NCBI GenBank assembly: GCA_039654915.1
Contig: CM077597.1
Span: 58,308,001 to 58,372,000 of the forward strand
Length of the DNA: 64,000 nucleotides
Source of the DNA: Aquilaria yunnanensis
Lineage: Eukaryota > Streptophyta > Magnoliopsida > Malvales > Thymelaeaceae
Reading direction: 5' to 3'
Under the pieces are notes generated by a model. That model searched no databases. It saw only the letters and a program-made list of their open reading frames with translations, and was not told where the DNA came from. How positions within the stretch are numbered: the first letter of the stretch is position 1; the number at the start of each line of letters is the position of its first letter. Below, piece by piece: positions 47,214-59,104 of this stretch. The position numbers and the translations under genes are program-made.

Positions 47214-47904
47214 ATACTTGAAGGTATCCCTAATCCCTAACATTCACATAGGTTTATCCGGATTCAACCATCACCCATGACTAGCATTTCCACAAAAATC
47301 ACAAGTCTAGCTTCTGATTACAAGGGAAACTAAAGCATATTCAACCATTACCACAACCAATTTCCAGCAAAACCAAAGTAAAGCTACTTGCCACTGATTT
47401 TAGTTGTCTTGTGGCCGAAGTAACCTCTTTGGTGGAGTGCTTAGGTTGATTCCTTCTTCCTCCCACTTTAATTTCTCTACAACTTAGCTCTGTTTGCCAG
47501 GAAATCTCCTTCATCTGTCGAATTGCTTTCCAGAGCTTGATCAAACCTGGTAGTTGTGAGTCGTAACATGCAATTGGGTGGCCATGCATATGTGGCAAGA
47601 AATTGCATGATACAAGGCAACCCTTAAGTTTTTTAATTGGCTGAATTTTCCCACTCAATAAACTTTTAATTGTAGATAGTTATGTTCTGCAACCTCCACT
47701 TCAATAAAAGTAAGCTATAAGCATAGAAAATTTTCTGTAGTGCCCATACTTTTTTTAGACTTTGCTAACATAAAACTTTATTATTTTCATTTCAATCCTT
47801 AAAATCTCACTTTTTTTGTTCTAACCTCTTCATTTCCTTCCTTTGCAAGTTACTTTCCCTCATTGTCTTCTAGCCCCAGGCCTACGCAAGTTAGGGGCAT
47901 GACA
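47214..47904 (-). repeat. 3' LTR of H (part)
   Basis: On the - strand this begins TGTCATGCCCCTAAC directly after a purine tract, the correct position for H's 3' LTR. The left limit is set by the G fragment. It contains no coding sequence. Confidence 0.6.
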
Positions 47905-47917
47905 ATCTTTCCCCCTT
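47905..47917 (-). other. Polypurine tract of H
   Basis: On the - strand this reads AAGGGGGAAAGAT, immediately before the LTR start. Confidence 0.75.
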
Positions 47918-48530
47918 AATAAATTTGGTCCTCCATATTTTCTAGCAACTTAGGGAAAAGACTTTTGTACTTCTTTGGCATTTCAGCTTCTGTTTCCTAG
48001 GTTGCTTCTTACTCTGTGTGGTTTGTACACTATACCATAACCATCTTTATCCATTTGCTTCTCAACTTTCTATTATACTTAGCCAACATTCTCATTTGCT
48101 CTCCATCATAAGTGAGGTTTGGGACTATCGGAATACTAGTTGTTGGTATCACACGTTTGAGGTTAAAGAAGTACCTCTTTAGAATACTCACATGAAAGGT
48201 ATGTTGTATATGTCTTTAGTTTAGGGGGTAGATCCAGTTTGTATGCTACATTGCCCATTCTTGCAAGTACTTAAAAAGGTACAACATATCTTGGAGCCAA
48301 CTTCCTCTTTTCCCAAATCTAACTACTCTTTTGCAGGTTAGTATATGCTTTCTCCTTAATATTGGCTGCCTTGATTGTTTCTTGAATTACTTTGTTCTTT
48401 TATGTGATTTAACACACAAGGTTCAACCCAAGTTCTAAATTATCACCAAGTTGATGCCAGGAATGGGGAGTAATATAGTTTGTTCCATATAATGCCTCAT
48501 ATGGAGCCATCTTGTTCACTGTGTAATAGT
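47918..48530 (-). pseudogene. H integrase C-terminus and chromodomain, broken
   Basis: The first part (48530-48410) reads [20 protein letters not shown], the conserved integrase segment after the catalytic core. Further on (48130-47960) comes LTYDGEQ, then LRSKWIKMVMV, stop, CTNHTE, stop, EAT, stop, E, the decayed chromodomain in which an Asn-His-Thr-x-Glu-Glu-Ala-Thr-Trp string is expected. The frame is shifted several times between them. Confidence 0.8.
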
Positions 48531-48536
48531 TGTTGT

Positions 48537-49952
48537 TGTTGGGTTTCGGGAGCCAAACAGCGCAGCGGAATTTAACCGAAACCCTCCAGGATCTAAGTGA
48601 AACGGGGTAAACCGGGTGTTTGAAAATTTCATACCTAATTTTTGGTTGAGATCTCTCACTCAACTATAGAGTCGAATCACAAAACTTAAACAGTTGATGT
48701 GTTCAGGCTCTCTATGGTATCCACACGAGCCTCTCGGGATCACCACGCTTCCACCACGTCCCGGTAGATGCGTTTCTTTTGCGCTCGCAGTGCTAGCTTG
48801 CGTCCTCCAAGGAATTGCAAGAGAAGAGTGCGGCTGTCCTTTTGGGAGGCTAGGGCAAAGAGACCTGCGAATTTCTCACTTAAAAGTTGTATTTATAGTG
48901 AGACTCAACTTCCAGGCCTAATGGGTTTCAAATCTTTAATCCAATTAGGATTTAATTTCAGGCTTAATAACGGCTCAACTCCTTGGCCCATTATTAATAT
49001 GAAATTAAAGTGAAACCATAACCCAAATAATCAGCCCATGCACTCTAATGATCCAAATAGCTCTATGTGTGCGACCCAATAGGCTCTTGCCATGTTGGCA
49101 ATGATCATAAATCACATTTATGATCATAGGCAATGAGCGGTGTCTAGCAACACATCATTGCTACCCAAGTGACAAGATTGTCGGTGAATTGACTAAACCT
49201 TTATGATCATCACCGATATATGCCATTGTCCCTTTGTCCAAGATATCAAGACTAAGCACGAGACATGGAGTGTGTCACTCTCGTATAGCCCAATCTTTGG
49301 TTTCTTGATTCCCGAGTAGACCAACTTAAACTGACGACATTGATATCATATATCAACTCATCGGAGCATGGCCATGCATTTTCTAAGTCTCACTCTATCA
49401 AGGGGCCCAAAGATATCACTCCCGTTATATAGGAGGGACAAATCCCATCTTGATCATATAAATCCCTCCGCATGATATGTGACATACCCAATGACCTTCT
49501 TCAAGTTCACTCAGTTACGAGCAACAAAGGAAAGTATTAAAGTATGTGACTCACATGTAGGGAACCTTGATGATCTTAGGTCGAAGGACTACATATACCA
49601 TGATCAACATGAGAATCACTTATGACACTCATATAACGATCTATGAAGTGTTCTCATGGTGGGTCGGTCCAGTACACAAGTTCTCCAACTTGTACTCATA
49701 TGTAGACTACATATCTCATATTAGTCTCCACATATGCTAGTCATTATGTATTATTGCAACCCGCTCCACAATAATACTAGACTAGGGACGTTTAAGAATA
49801 TCATTATTCTAGGGTTACAATTATGTTTATTACGTTACGCAGAAACAAAACAACAAACAAAATTGCTGGATTAATGCCTCAATAAAATATCATGACTCAA
49901 TGTGTAAAAATACAATCATCTCATGATTGGCTTTTTGGGCACAACACTAACA
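48537..49952 (-). mobile_element. R5: copia-type solo LTR in H integrase
   Basis: This 1416-bp LTR has + strand start TGTTGGGTTTCGGGAGCC, end ACAACACTAACA and the perfect TSD GTTGT (48532-48536 and 49953-49957). It is the best preserved R copy. A - strand TATAAATAC box lies near 48889-48897. It cuts H's integrase within [17 protein letters not shown]. Confidence 0.94.
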
Positions 49953-49963
49953 GTTGTTATAGT

Positions 49964-51698
49964 TGATGGCCTGGGGCCTCATCGTTGTGAGTCATGATGA
50001 CTGTTGAGGAGACTTCTAGGAGGAAGAACGCCTGGAAGGTGGATCGCCCCAAGGAGAGTACCTGAAAAGCTGGTAAACAGGGTTAGGAGGCCCCCGGAGT
50101 GTTTTTCCGGGGGGGGAGCCTCCGACGCTTAAGTCAGTGGTGGCCGGAAAAAAGGAGAAAGTCACTAGCTCAAAGAGAAAGGCAGAAAAGTCTCGCCTGG
50201 TATTTTCTCAGAGTGTGGGAGCTGTATCTCCGGCCAACCAACCTCCTGTCAAGTATTTATTTCCTGTATATATAGGAATACCTAGCCCGTTCAGATCATG
50301 ACACGTGTGCGGTCGGATGCTCCTGAACTTCTGGGCGTAGGGGACAGATAGTTGGTAACCAGCTCGCCTCGAGCCTTGTGCTGAGACGGCCATGATGTTA
50401 TTCTGATGGCATCTGCGCGTCAGGGCGGCTTTTTACGTGTGTGGTGGGACATGTCAGAGGCTTCCTTAAATGCTTCCATAAATGCTCCTGCCGTACTCCC
50501 GAGGTCCCTGGGCGAGGTCGTCCTCTAGTTCGGACAGAGCCTCTTCGGGAAGCATACCCTCAGTTCGGGGGTTCCCAGTTCCAGGGGGTTCCGCCTTCGG
50601 GGATATCATGTTTGGGTAGCAATGTCTGGTGCCACTTTTCCGAAGGCGCGCTGTTCACAACCTTGGGGGGCGAATAGAGTCCTCAAGTTTTACTGGCGTG
50701 CCGAGGCTCGGAGCTCTCCGGCTATCTCCCGAGGTGCATGACTCCACTTATTCCCGGGAAGCGCCAGTTCTTCTGGCCATTGTTGTGGCAGGGTGTTCGG
50801 CCAGATTGAGGCGCTGAGACGGGCCATGATGTGATTCTGATGGCGTCTGCGCGTCAGGGCGGCTTTTTACGTCTGTGGTGGGACGTGTCAGAGGCTTCCT
50901 TAAATGCTTCCATAAATGCTCCTGCCATACTCCCGAGGTCCCTGGGCGAGGTCGTCCTCTAGTTCGGACAGAGCCTCTTCGGGAAGCATACCCTCAGTTC
51001 GGGGGTTCCCAGTTCCAGGGGGTTCCGCCTTCGGGGATATCATGTTCGGGCAGCAATGTCTGGTGCCACTTTTCCGAAGGCGCGCTGTTCACAACCTTGG
51101 GGGGCGAATAGAGTCCTCAAGTTTTACTGGCGTGCCGAGGCTCGGAGCTCTCCGGCTATCTCCCGAGGTGCATGACTCCACCTGTTCCCGGGAAGCGCCA
51201 GTTCTTCTGGCCATTGTTGTGGCAGGGTGTTCGGCCAGATTGAGGCGCTGAGACGGGCGATGATGTGATTCTGATGGCGTCTGCGCGTCAGGGCGGCTTT
51301 TTACGTCTGTGGTGGGACGTGTCAGAGGCTTCCTTAAATGCTTCCATAAATGCTCCTGCCGTACTCCCGAGGTCCCTGGGCGAGGTCGTCCTCTAGTTCG
51401 GACAGAGCCTCTTCGGGAAGCATACCCTCAGTTCGGGGGTTCCCAGTTCCAGGGGGTTCCGCCTTCGGGGATATCATGTTCGGGCAGCAATGTCTGGTGC
51501 CACTTTTCCGAAGGCACGCTGTTCACAACCTTGGGGGGCGAATAGAGTCCTCAAGTTTTACTGGCGTGCTGAGGCTCAGAGCTCTCCGGCTATCTCCCGA
51601 GGTGCATGACTCCACCTGTTCCCGGGAAGCGGCAGTTCTTCTGGCCATTGTTGTGGCAGGGTGTTCGGCCAGATTGAGGCGATAGCCTTTGGCTATCA
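49964..51698 (-). mobile_element. L7: solo Tat LTR with triplicated block, in H integrase
   Basis: A 1735-bp solo LTR on the - strand is flanked by the perfect TSD ATAGT (49959-49963 and 51699-51703). On the - strand it starts TGATAGCCAAAGGCTATCG and ends AGGCCATCA. It is nearly the same as L1 but with three copies of a block of about 434 bp instead of one. It lies only 11 bp from R5. The repeated 111-residue and 78-residue frames in it are not genes. A - strand TATATATA is at 50270-50277. Confidence 0.94.
50380..51680 (-). repeat. Three tandem 434-bp units within L7
   Basis: Units 50380-50812, 50813-51246 and 51247-51680 each begin GCTGAGACGG on the + strand and end AGATTGAGGC. They differ by only a few bases. 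They cover the outer (U3) part of the LTR, upstream of the TATA box, where enhancers normally lie. Confidence 0.93.
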
Positions 51699-51703
51699 AT
51701 AGT

Positions 51704-52551
51704 GAAATTCTACAAAAGAAAAATGTTTGTCCCATTCTCCTTGAAAGTTTATAATGCAACATATTAACATGTCTTCCAAGACTTGAATAGATATTTTTTT
51801 GTGCCCATCTATTTGGGGTGGTGGGCTGAACTAAGTGTCAGTTGAGTGCCCAGAACATGATGTAGTGACCTCCAAAATTTAGAGCCGAATCTTGGGTCAT
51901 TGATTGAAAGTATATAATTAGGAACCCCATGTAACCTCACAATTTCTTGTATGTACAGCTATGGAAGCTCATCCAAAGGATTAGTGACATTAATGTGTAG
52001 AAAGCATGCTGACTTAGTGAGCCTATCCACAATAACCCAAATGGTATCATGCCTCCTCCTAGTCATTGGCATCCTAACCAAGAAATCTATAGCGATAGAG
52101 CCTCACATCTTTTATGGTATGGGTAAACTTTGCAATTTACCCTTAGGTTGATAGTGTTCTAATTTAACTTGTTGACAAGTTAAACAATTTGATGCACAAA
52201 CACTAATATCTTGCTTCATGTTGGGCCAGCAAAAATGCTCTTTTAGATCTTTGTACAATTTTAGAATTCCTAGGAGCACACTTATCTTGCTATGATGAGC
52301 TTCTTTCATAATTTGATTCCTTAGGTCATTTCCATTGGGCACATAGATTCTGTCTTGAAAGTATAGCAATCCTTACCTATAGGAAAACCCTTGAAATAGT
52401 TTTTGATGCATTTGTCTAGACTTCCTAGCAAGATGTTCATCATGATTTTGAGGCCTTTTAACCATTTCTTTCCATTCTAAGTTTATGGTTATAACATTTT
52501 CTTGGTCTAGTTCCCATTGCTTCCATATATTTTCTAACCAACTTAAGTTAT
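51704..52551 (-). pseudogene. H integrase, broken
   Basis: From 52551 the frame reads NLSWLENIWKQWELDQEN, the linker after RNase H. The zinc region follows (52369-52112) with KEAHHSKISVLLGILKLYKDLKEHFCWPNMKQDI and CLTCQQVK; the second His of the HHCC set is replaced, since LLG stands where HPG is usual. The core region after 52112 is present but shifted and stopped (a VVDRLTK-like segment near 52040 and a GIP-like one near 51920). It ends at the L7 TSD. Confidence 0.82.
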
Positions 52552-55500
52552 TGTTACCCACTCCGGGGTAGCCTAATTATGGTGCCAAAATTGTGCATTT
52601 AGACTCCCAGGATTGGTAATGTTCTGTAGGCCATCAGAACACTACCCTTAGTGTGCATACTCAAGTGGCTCTCTTGGGCACTATGTAAACACATGCATAT
52701 TGGTCCAACCATCACACACATATTCACATTTCATGCACACCATGTGTTACCACCACACAAAAATGGGAGAATTACAAGTGTGTCATAATGGTTAAAAACC
52801 ATTATATTGTGTAATTCTCACCATAGTGATTGAAGTATGGGGGGTAAAAGGCATGATCAACACCTCATTAAAATTGTTCCAAGTTGCTAACTTGGCCCCC
52901 AAGAAAAGCCTTAAGAATTGCTTATTTGTCAAGCAACCTATGGACTTTTTTGTAAGGTTTTAGAAATTCGGGTACTCAATTGCAAAACTCTTAAGAAAGA
53001 GACTTGGAGAGTTATGGGAAGGACATGAATGGTATGAAAGTTCTATTGGAGGACCAAATTAGTCATGCAAGACAAGTTTGGACAAAGGAAACACTAAAGG
53101 CGATAAGGACCTAAATGTCATAGTGTAAACCTTAAGGTGTTCAAGCTTTTGACTTAAGTCTAAGGGTAGAATTGTGGGGTTATCCCACCATGGGGGATGC
53201 AGCCAAGACTTGAGAATTAGTTAAAAATGTTGGGCACTTGTGTACCAATGAGTTTAAGACAAAGAAACCATAATTAGTAGGAAAGAAAATGACATAAAGC
53301 AAGGTTAAGCTTGTTAAGTGTGTTTTATGCCCTTAAGCTTATTTAAGGCCATTTAAGTGGCCAAATCACTTATCCCTCTCTCATTTTCATCCTCCCCTGG
53401 CCCAAGAACATAGCCATACTTCATCCATACCACCACAACTTCAAACATGCAATTGATTGAAATTGAAGGCAAAAGGAATCAATTGGAAGCAAACTAGAGC
53501 TATTGCTTGAGTACTTCAAGGATCAAGCTTGATTTTTGGCCTACCCATCAAGGTAAGGGTTCTCTTGCTCTCATGGATGATTTTCTGTAATTTTCAAACA
53601 TCCATGGAGCTAGGGCTAAGCTTGGAAGAGAGTCATGAGCTTGATGAACCAAGCTTAGTGAGGGGAATGCACTTATTGAAGGTTTTGTGACCTAGTGTGA
53701 AGTGCACAAAGATGGCAGTAAAGTGAGGGTTTCTAGAGCCCAAAGTTAGTACTAACTATTGTTAAAATCCTCCTAAGATGAAGCATTAGCTTGAGGAGGG
53801 CTGCCATAGTGATTTATTTAAGTTTATTGCATGTTTTATGGACTAACCTAAGGTATATGTTGTTGCTGTATTTCATGTGCTTGTTTGTTGTGAATGGCTG
53901 ATGCATTTGGTTGCTATATCTTGTATATTTGCATTGTGGTTTTTGTGTTTTTGTGTATTTGGATTCATTTTTTGAGGATGGTCACATTGCCTATTGAAAC
54001 TAAGTGTTACCCTTACTAAGTTTCTCAATGAAACTTACTCCCCTCAATTCTGTCATTTCAGGTCCAGGACAAAGATCACCTTCAAACTGATCTTTGTGGT
54101 TCGATTTTTGATCTGAAATTTCAGGTACATAAACTTCCATGTGTCTAGTTATGATCTGGAAATTTTGGTGATTTTAGGAGCACATTTGGTATTTTTAATG
54201 GTGGTACCTATTCTGGTATGCAGCAGCTGTCCAGCATCCTGTTCTGGAGTCCATTGTGTCTCAGCCACTACTGTAAGTTAGGGTGTGTATTTAGCTGAGT
54301 TAAGACCATTATGTAGTGCATGTATGCATTTAAATGTAGTGTATGTAAAATGAGACAAGTATGTGAACATTTGAGTAATGTTTTGGCTACGTAAGTGAGG
54401 TGGTGCAAAGCTGCCTAAGTGTGAATGATGGGCTGCTTACTACTAAATTCTGTTTTGGCCACATAAAGTTGTTAAAAGAAAGGGAATGTAATTCCTATGT
54501 GTAATGGACGTATATGGGATAGCCTTGGAGGGATTTCCCCTTGTGAATGAAGTGTTTGCATGGTTTGGAAAAATTGTATGGGCAAAATGGTCCAAAAGTT
54601 GCCAGAATTTTGACTCTGGACCTAAATTTTAATATCTCCCTGTGTAGAATTAATCTTGGTATGAACTTTTGACCACACATAGAGGAAATCTATTAGGTTA
54701 ACTGAGCCTTGGAATTTCTGGATTTAGATCCCTATAGCCAAAGATATTACATTGCAAAGTTGGCTTAGTTACTGTTCATTTGGTCAGAATTTTGTAACCA
54801 ACTTAAAAAATCCATAACTTGATCCATAGGTGGGCTATTGATGTAAAAAAAAATTCCTTGGTTTTCTATAAGTCTCTAATTGATAATGGAGTAAAGAAAA
54901 TGGGGGAGTATGTGGCTATAATGATATAGTTTATTAGTGGAAGTTACAGGCACAGTGGCTGGTCACTAGAACTTAACAAGATTGCCTAATGTGTGGAAGC
55001 CAAAACTAAGACTTGTGCTAGTGTTTTCCTTCTTAGCTACCATATTGTGCATAAATGTAAATATGTGTGTTATGGTTAGACCAATATGCATGTATTTGCA
55101 TAGTGCTCAAGAGTGTCACTTGAGTATGTACACTAGGGGTGTTGTTCTGATGACCTACAGGACACACCAATCCTGGGACTTTAAATGCGCAGGTTTGGCA
55201 CCATAACTGGTCTACCCCGGAGTGGGTAACACCATGGCAGAAAAGAAGGAAAACACTAGCACAAGTCTTAATCTTGGCTACCACACATTAGGCAATCTTG
55301 TTAAGTTCTAGTGACCAGCCACTGCACCTGGAACTTCCACTAATAAACTGTATCATTCTAGCCATGTACCCCATTTTTTATTTGCTCCATCATCAAGTAG
55401 AGAGTTAGAGAAACCCAATGAATTTTTGTTTACATCAATAGCCCACCTATGGACCAAGTTATGGATTTTTTAAGTTGGTTACAAAATTCTGACCAAATGA

Positions 55501-57537
55501 ACAGTAACTTAGCCAAATTTCCAATGTCATATATTTGGATACAGAGCTCCAAATTCAGAAATTATAAATTCCAGTTCCACCTATAGATGTTATCTAGGGG
55601 TGGTCAAAATCTCATACCAATATTCCTTCTACACAGGGAGATATAGAACTTTAAGTGTAGAGTCAAAATTCTGGTCACTTTATAACCATTTTGCCCATAC
55701 AAAATTTTATAAGTGTTCAAACACTTCTTTCACATGGGGAAAACCATCCAAAGCTATGCCATATATGTCCATTACACATAGGAATTACATTACCTTGCTT
55801 TTAACAACTTTATGTGGCCAAAACAGAATTTACAAGTAAACAGCCCATGATTCACACTTAGGCAGCTTTGCACCACATCACTTACATAGCCAAAACATTA
55901 CTCAAATGTTCACATACTTGTCTCATTTTACATACACTACATGTATATGCATACATGCACTACATAATGGTCTTAACTCAGCTAAACACAAACCTAGGTT
56001 ACAGGGGTGCCTGAGATACTTCGGACTCCAGAATGGGATCCTGGATAGCTGCTGCATAACACAATAAGTACCACTATTAAAAATAACAAATGTGCTCATA
56101 AAATCACCAAAATTTCCAGTTCACAACTAGACATATGGAAGTTCATGTAACTGAAATTTCAGATCAAAAATCAAAGTAGAAATGTTATTTTGAAAGTGAT
56201 CTTTCTGCTGGACCTGAAATGACAGAATTGAGGGGAGTAAGTTTCATTGAGAAACTTAGTAAGGGTAGCACTTGGATTCAATAGGCAATGTAACTATCAT
56301 TAAAACCTGCATCCAAAGACACTAAAACAAAAAAAACACAATGCATATATACAAGATATAGCAACCAAATGCAGCATCTGTTCACAACCAACAAACACAT
56401 GAAATGCAGCAGCAATAATAACCGTAGGTTTGTCCACAAAACATGCAATAAACTTAAATAAATCACTATGGCAGCCCTCCTCAAGCTAATAATTGGTATT
56501 ATGAGGATTTTAAAAGTATTTAGTACTAAATTTGGGCTCTAGAAACCCTTATTTCACTGCCATCTTTGTGCATTTCACACTAGGTCACAAAACCTTCAAT
56601 AAGTGCACTCCGCTCACTAGGCTTGGTTTATCAAGCTTATGGCTCTCTTCCAAGCTTAGCCCTAGCTCCATGGTTTCTTAAAAATACAGAAAACAACCCA
56701 TGACAGCAAGAGAACCCTTACCTTGATAGGTGCACTGAAATTGGAGCTTGATCCTAGGTGCACTCGAGCAATAGTACCAAATAGCTTCCAATTGTGCTTC
56801 CTTGACTTCAATTGCAAGTAGTTTTGAGTTTGAAGGTATGGTGGCTATGGAGGATGTGTGGCTATGTTTTTGGGCTGGAGGAGGATGAAAATGAGAGGGA
56901 GATAAGTAATTTGGCCACTTAAATGGCCTTAAATGAGCTTAAGGGCACAAAACACACTTAACAAGCTTAACCTTGCTTTATGTCATTTTCCTTCTCACTA
57001 ATTATGGTTTCCTTGTCCTAAACACATTGGTACACATGTGCCCAACATTTTTGAATATTTATCAAGTTTTGGCCGCCTCCCCCATAGTGGGATAACCCCA
57101 CAATTCCACCCTTAGACTTAAGTCAAAAGCTTGAACACCTTAAGGTTTACACTAAGACATTTAGGTCCATAATGCCTATAGTGTTTCCTTTGTGAAAACT
57201 TGTCTTCCATGACCAATTTGGTCCTCCAATAGTACTTTCATACCATTCATATCCTTCCCATAACTCTCCAAGTCTCTTTCTCGAGAGTTTTGCAATTGGG
57301 TACCCGAATTTCCAAAATGTTACCAAAAAGTCCATAGGTTGCTTGACAAACAAGCAATCCTTAAGGCTTTTCTTGGGGGTCAAGTTACTAACTTGGAACT
57401 TGGAACACTTTTAAGGAGCTGTTGATCATGCCTTTTAACCCCCACACTTCAATCATTATGGTGAGAATTACACAATATAATGGATTTTAGGCATTATGAC
57501 ACACTTGTAATTCTCCCAATTTTGTGAGGTGGTAACA
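52552..57537 (-). mobile_element. G outer: solo LTR of family G, host of G inner
   Basis: The ends are TGTTACCC and GGTAACA on the + strand. Flanks GTTAT (52547-52551) and GTTGT (57538-57542) are a TSD with one change. H coding sequence runs on across the gap (RNase H end CELNN, then NLSWLEN). Subtracting the inner insertion and its TSD leaves 2494 bp, against 2487 bp for the inner copy. The frames in it (57383-57147, 56484-56278) show no domain. Its absolute transcription direction was not determined; '-' is relative to the inner copy. Confidence 0.88.
52745..55231 (+). mobile_element. G inner: solo LTR of family G, reversed inside G outer
   Basis: This 2487-bp LTR starts TGTTACCACC and ends CCCCGGAGTGGGTAACA, with the perfect TSD CCATG (52740-52744 and 55232-55236). 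It is inserted in the opposite sense into a copy of itself, so 52745 to about 55040 and about 55237 to 57537 form a long inverted repeat. Visible matching words include CTTGTGCTAGTGTTTTCCTT against its reverse at about 55250. Confidence 0.92.
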
Positions 57538-57806
57538 GTTGTTGAGCTCACACTTAATTTCTTCACCTCCAGCCTTCAACACCTCAGTATACTTTCTACT
57601 TAACACATCAACTACTACATTAGCTTTGCTTGAGGTGTACTCAATGGTACAATCAATGTCCTTAAGATATTCCAGCCACCTCCTTTGCGTCATATTCAAG
57701 TCTTTCTGTATGAGAGGTACTTCAAGCTTTTCTGATGAATAAAGAATTAAAACTTGTTTCTCAGCAAATAATGCCTCCATTGCCTAAGAGCAAAGGCCAC
57801 AACTGC
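57538..57806 (-). pseudogene. H RNase H, C-terminal part
   Basis: The frame (57780-57543) reads MEALFAEK, LIQKDLNMTQRRWLEYLKDIDCTIEYTSSKANVVVDVLSRK and EEIKCELNN. KDLNMTQRRWLEYL and the ADALSRK end (here VDVLSRK) are standard gypsy RNase H. The upstream bases to 57806 add AVVAFALRQWRHY. The earlier RNase H and the RT thumb are missing, lost where R6 is truncated. Confidence 0.85.
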
Positions 57807-58955
57807 TGTTGGATTTTAGAAGCCAAACAAGTGTAGTAGAAAGTAACTAAAACCCTCCAGGATCCAAGTAAAATGGAGTAAACTGGGTGTTCAAAATTTT
57901 TAACTAGTTGGCTGAGATCTTTCACCCATTATTGAGCCGAATCACAAAGACTTGAACAGTTGACATGTTAAAAATCTCTATAGTATCCACATGAACCTCT
58001 GAAATCACCACGCCTCCACCAAATCCCAGCAGATGCGTTCCTCTTGCACCCGCAGCGCTAGCTAACTTAGGAAAGGCAAGAGAAAAATGTGGTTGGAACA
58101 TTTTAGAACCCTTCTGATTTTGTCGTTCTTGGGAGGCTAGGGTTAGGGTATGAAAATTTTTACTATATGATGTATATATAGTGAGACTTAACTGCCAAGC
58201 CTAATGGGTTTCAAAACCCTAATCCAATTAGGTTTAATTTTGGGCTTAACAATGGCTCAAACTTTCAGCCAATTATTAATTCGAAATTATCATGAAACCA
58301 AAATCAAAAAATTTAGCTCATGCACTCAAATAATCCAATTGGCTCTAAGTGTGTGACCGTATAGGCTTATACCACGTTGGCAATGATCGTAAATCACATT
58401 TATGATAAAAAAATAACAGCGATGTCTAGCAACACATCATTGCCACCCAAGTGACAAGATTTTTGATGATTCGAGTAAACCTCTTTGATCATTTTTCATA
58501 TATGTCATTGTCTATTTGTCCAAAATATAAGGACTAAGCACGAGACATGGAATCTGTCACTTTCATATGGCCCAATTTATGGTTTCTTGATTCCTGAGTA
58601 GACTAACTTAAACTGATGACATTGATATTGTATATCAACTCATTGGAGCATGGCCATGCATTTTCTTAGTCTCACTCTATCAAGGGGCCCAAAGATATCA
58701 CTCCAATATATAGGGCAAACAAATTCCATCTCGACCATACAAATCCCTCCACATGATATGTGAGTTACCTAGTGACCATTTTTATGTTCACTCAGTTATG
58801 AGCAACATACAGTAGTATCAAAGTATGTGACTCACATGTACGGAACCTTTGATGATCCCAGGTCAAAGGACTACATACACCATGATCACTATGAGAAACA
58901 CTTATGGCACTCATAGAATGATCCATGTAGTGTTCTTTTGATGGGTTTGAGTACC
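57807..58955 (-). mobile_element. R6: old, truncated copia-type LTR in H
   Basis: It starts TGTTGGATTTTAGAAGCC and follows the R family with many changes, ending near GTAGTGTTCTTTTGATGGG, about 300 bp short of the normal end. The H sequence on its two sides is not contiguous (RNase H against RT), so about 200 codons of H were deleted together with the LTR end. It is the most diverged R copy, hence the oldest. Confidence 0.8.
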
Positions 58956-59104
58956 ACTACAACAAAAGTGGTCAGGTATTGTTTAAGTACTCTCTACATA
59001 AGATCCATAACAAAAGTAGGAGCATTTGTAAGGCCAAATGGCATTACCGTGTATTCAAAATGACCATACCTTGTTCTAAAGGCAATCTTTGGTATATCCT
59101 CTTC
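58956..59104 (-). pseudogene. H reverse transcriptase, palm fragment
   Basis: From 59104 this reads [11 protein letters not shown], a YGHFEY-like segment, [14 protein letters not shown], stop, then VLKQYLTTFVVVV. The catalytic FIDD should follow but is lost at the junction with R6. Confidence 0.8.

Noticed and set aside
50380..51680. CRISPR-like array
   Set aside because: The units are 434 bp and directly adjoining, with no spacers, in a plant LTR.
50441..51685. Repeated 78- and 111-residue open frames that look like a tandem gene family
   Set aside because: They are translations of the triplicated LTR block and recur on the other strand in L1 (309-685). They have no domain, and their frames overlap each other.
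52552..57537. A foldback or terminal-inverted-repeat DNA transposon
   Set aside because: The inner unit has its own 5-bp TSD (CCATG) and LTR ends, and the outer sequence without it is the same length as the inner one. Two nested solo LTRs explain everything.
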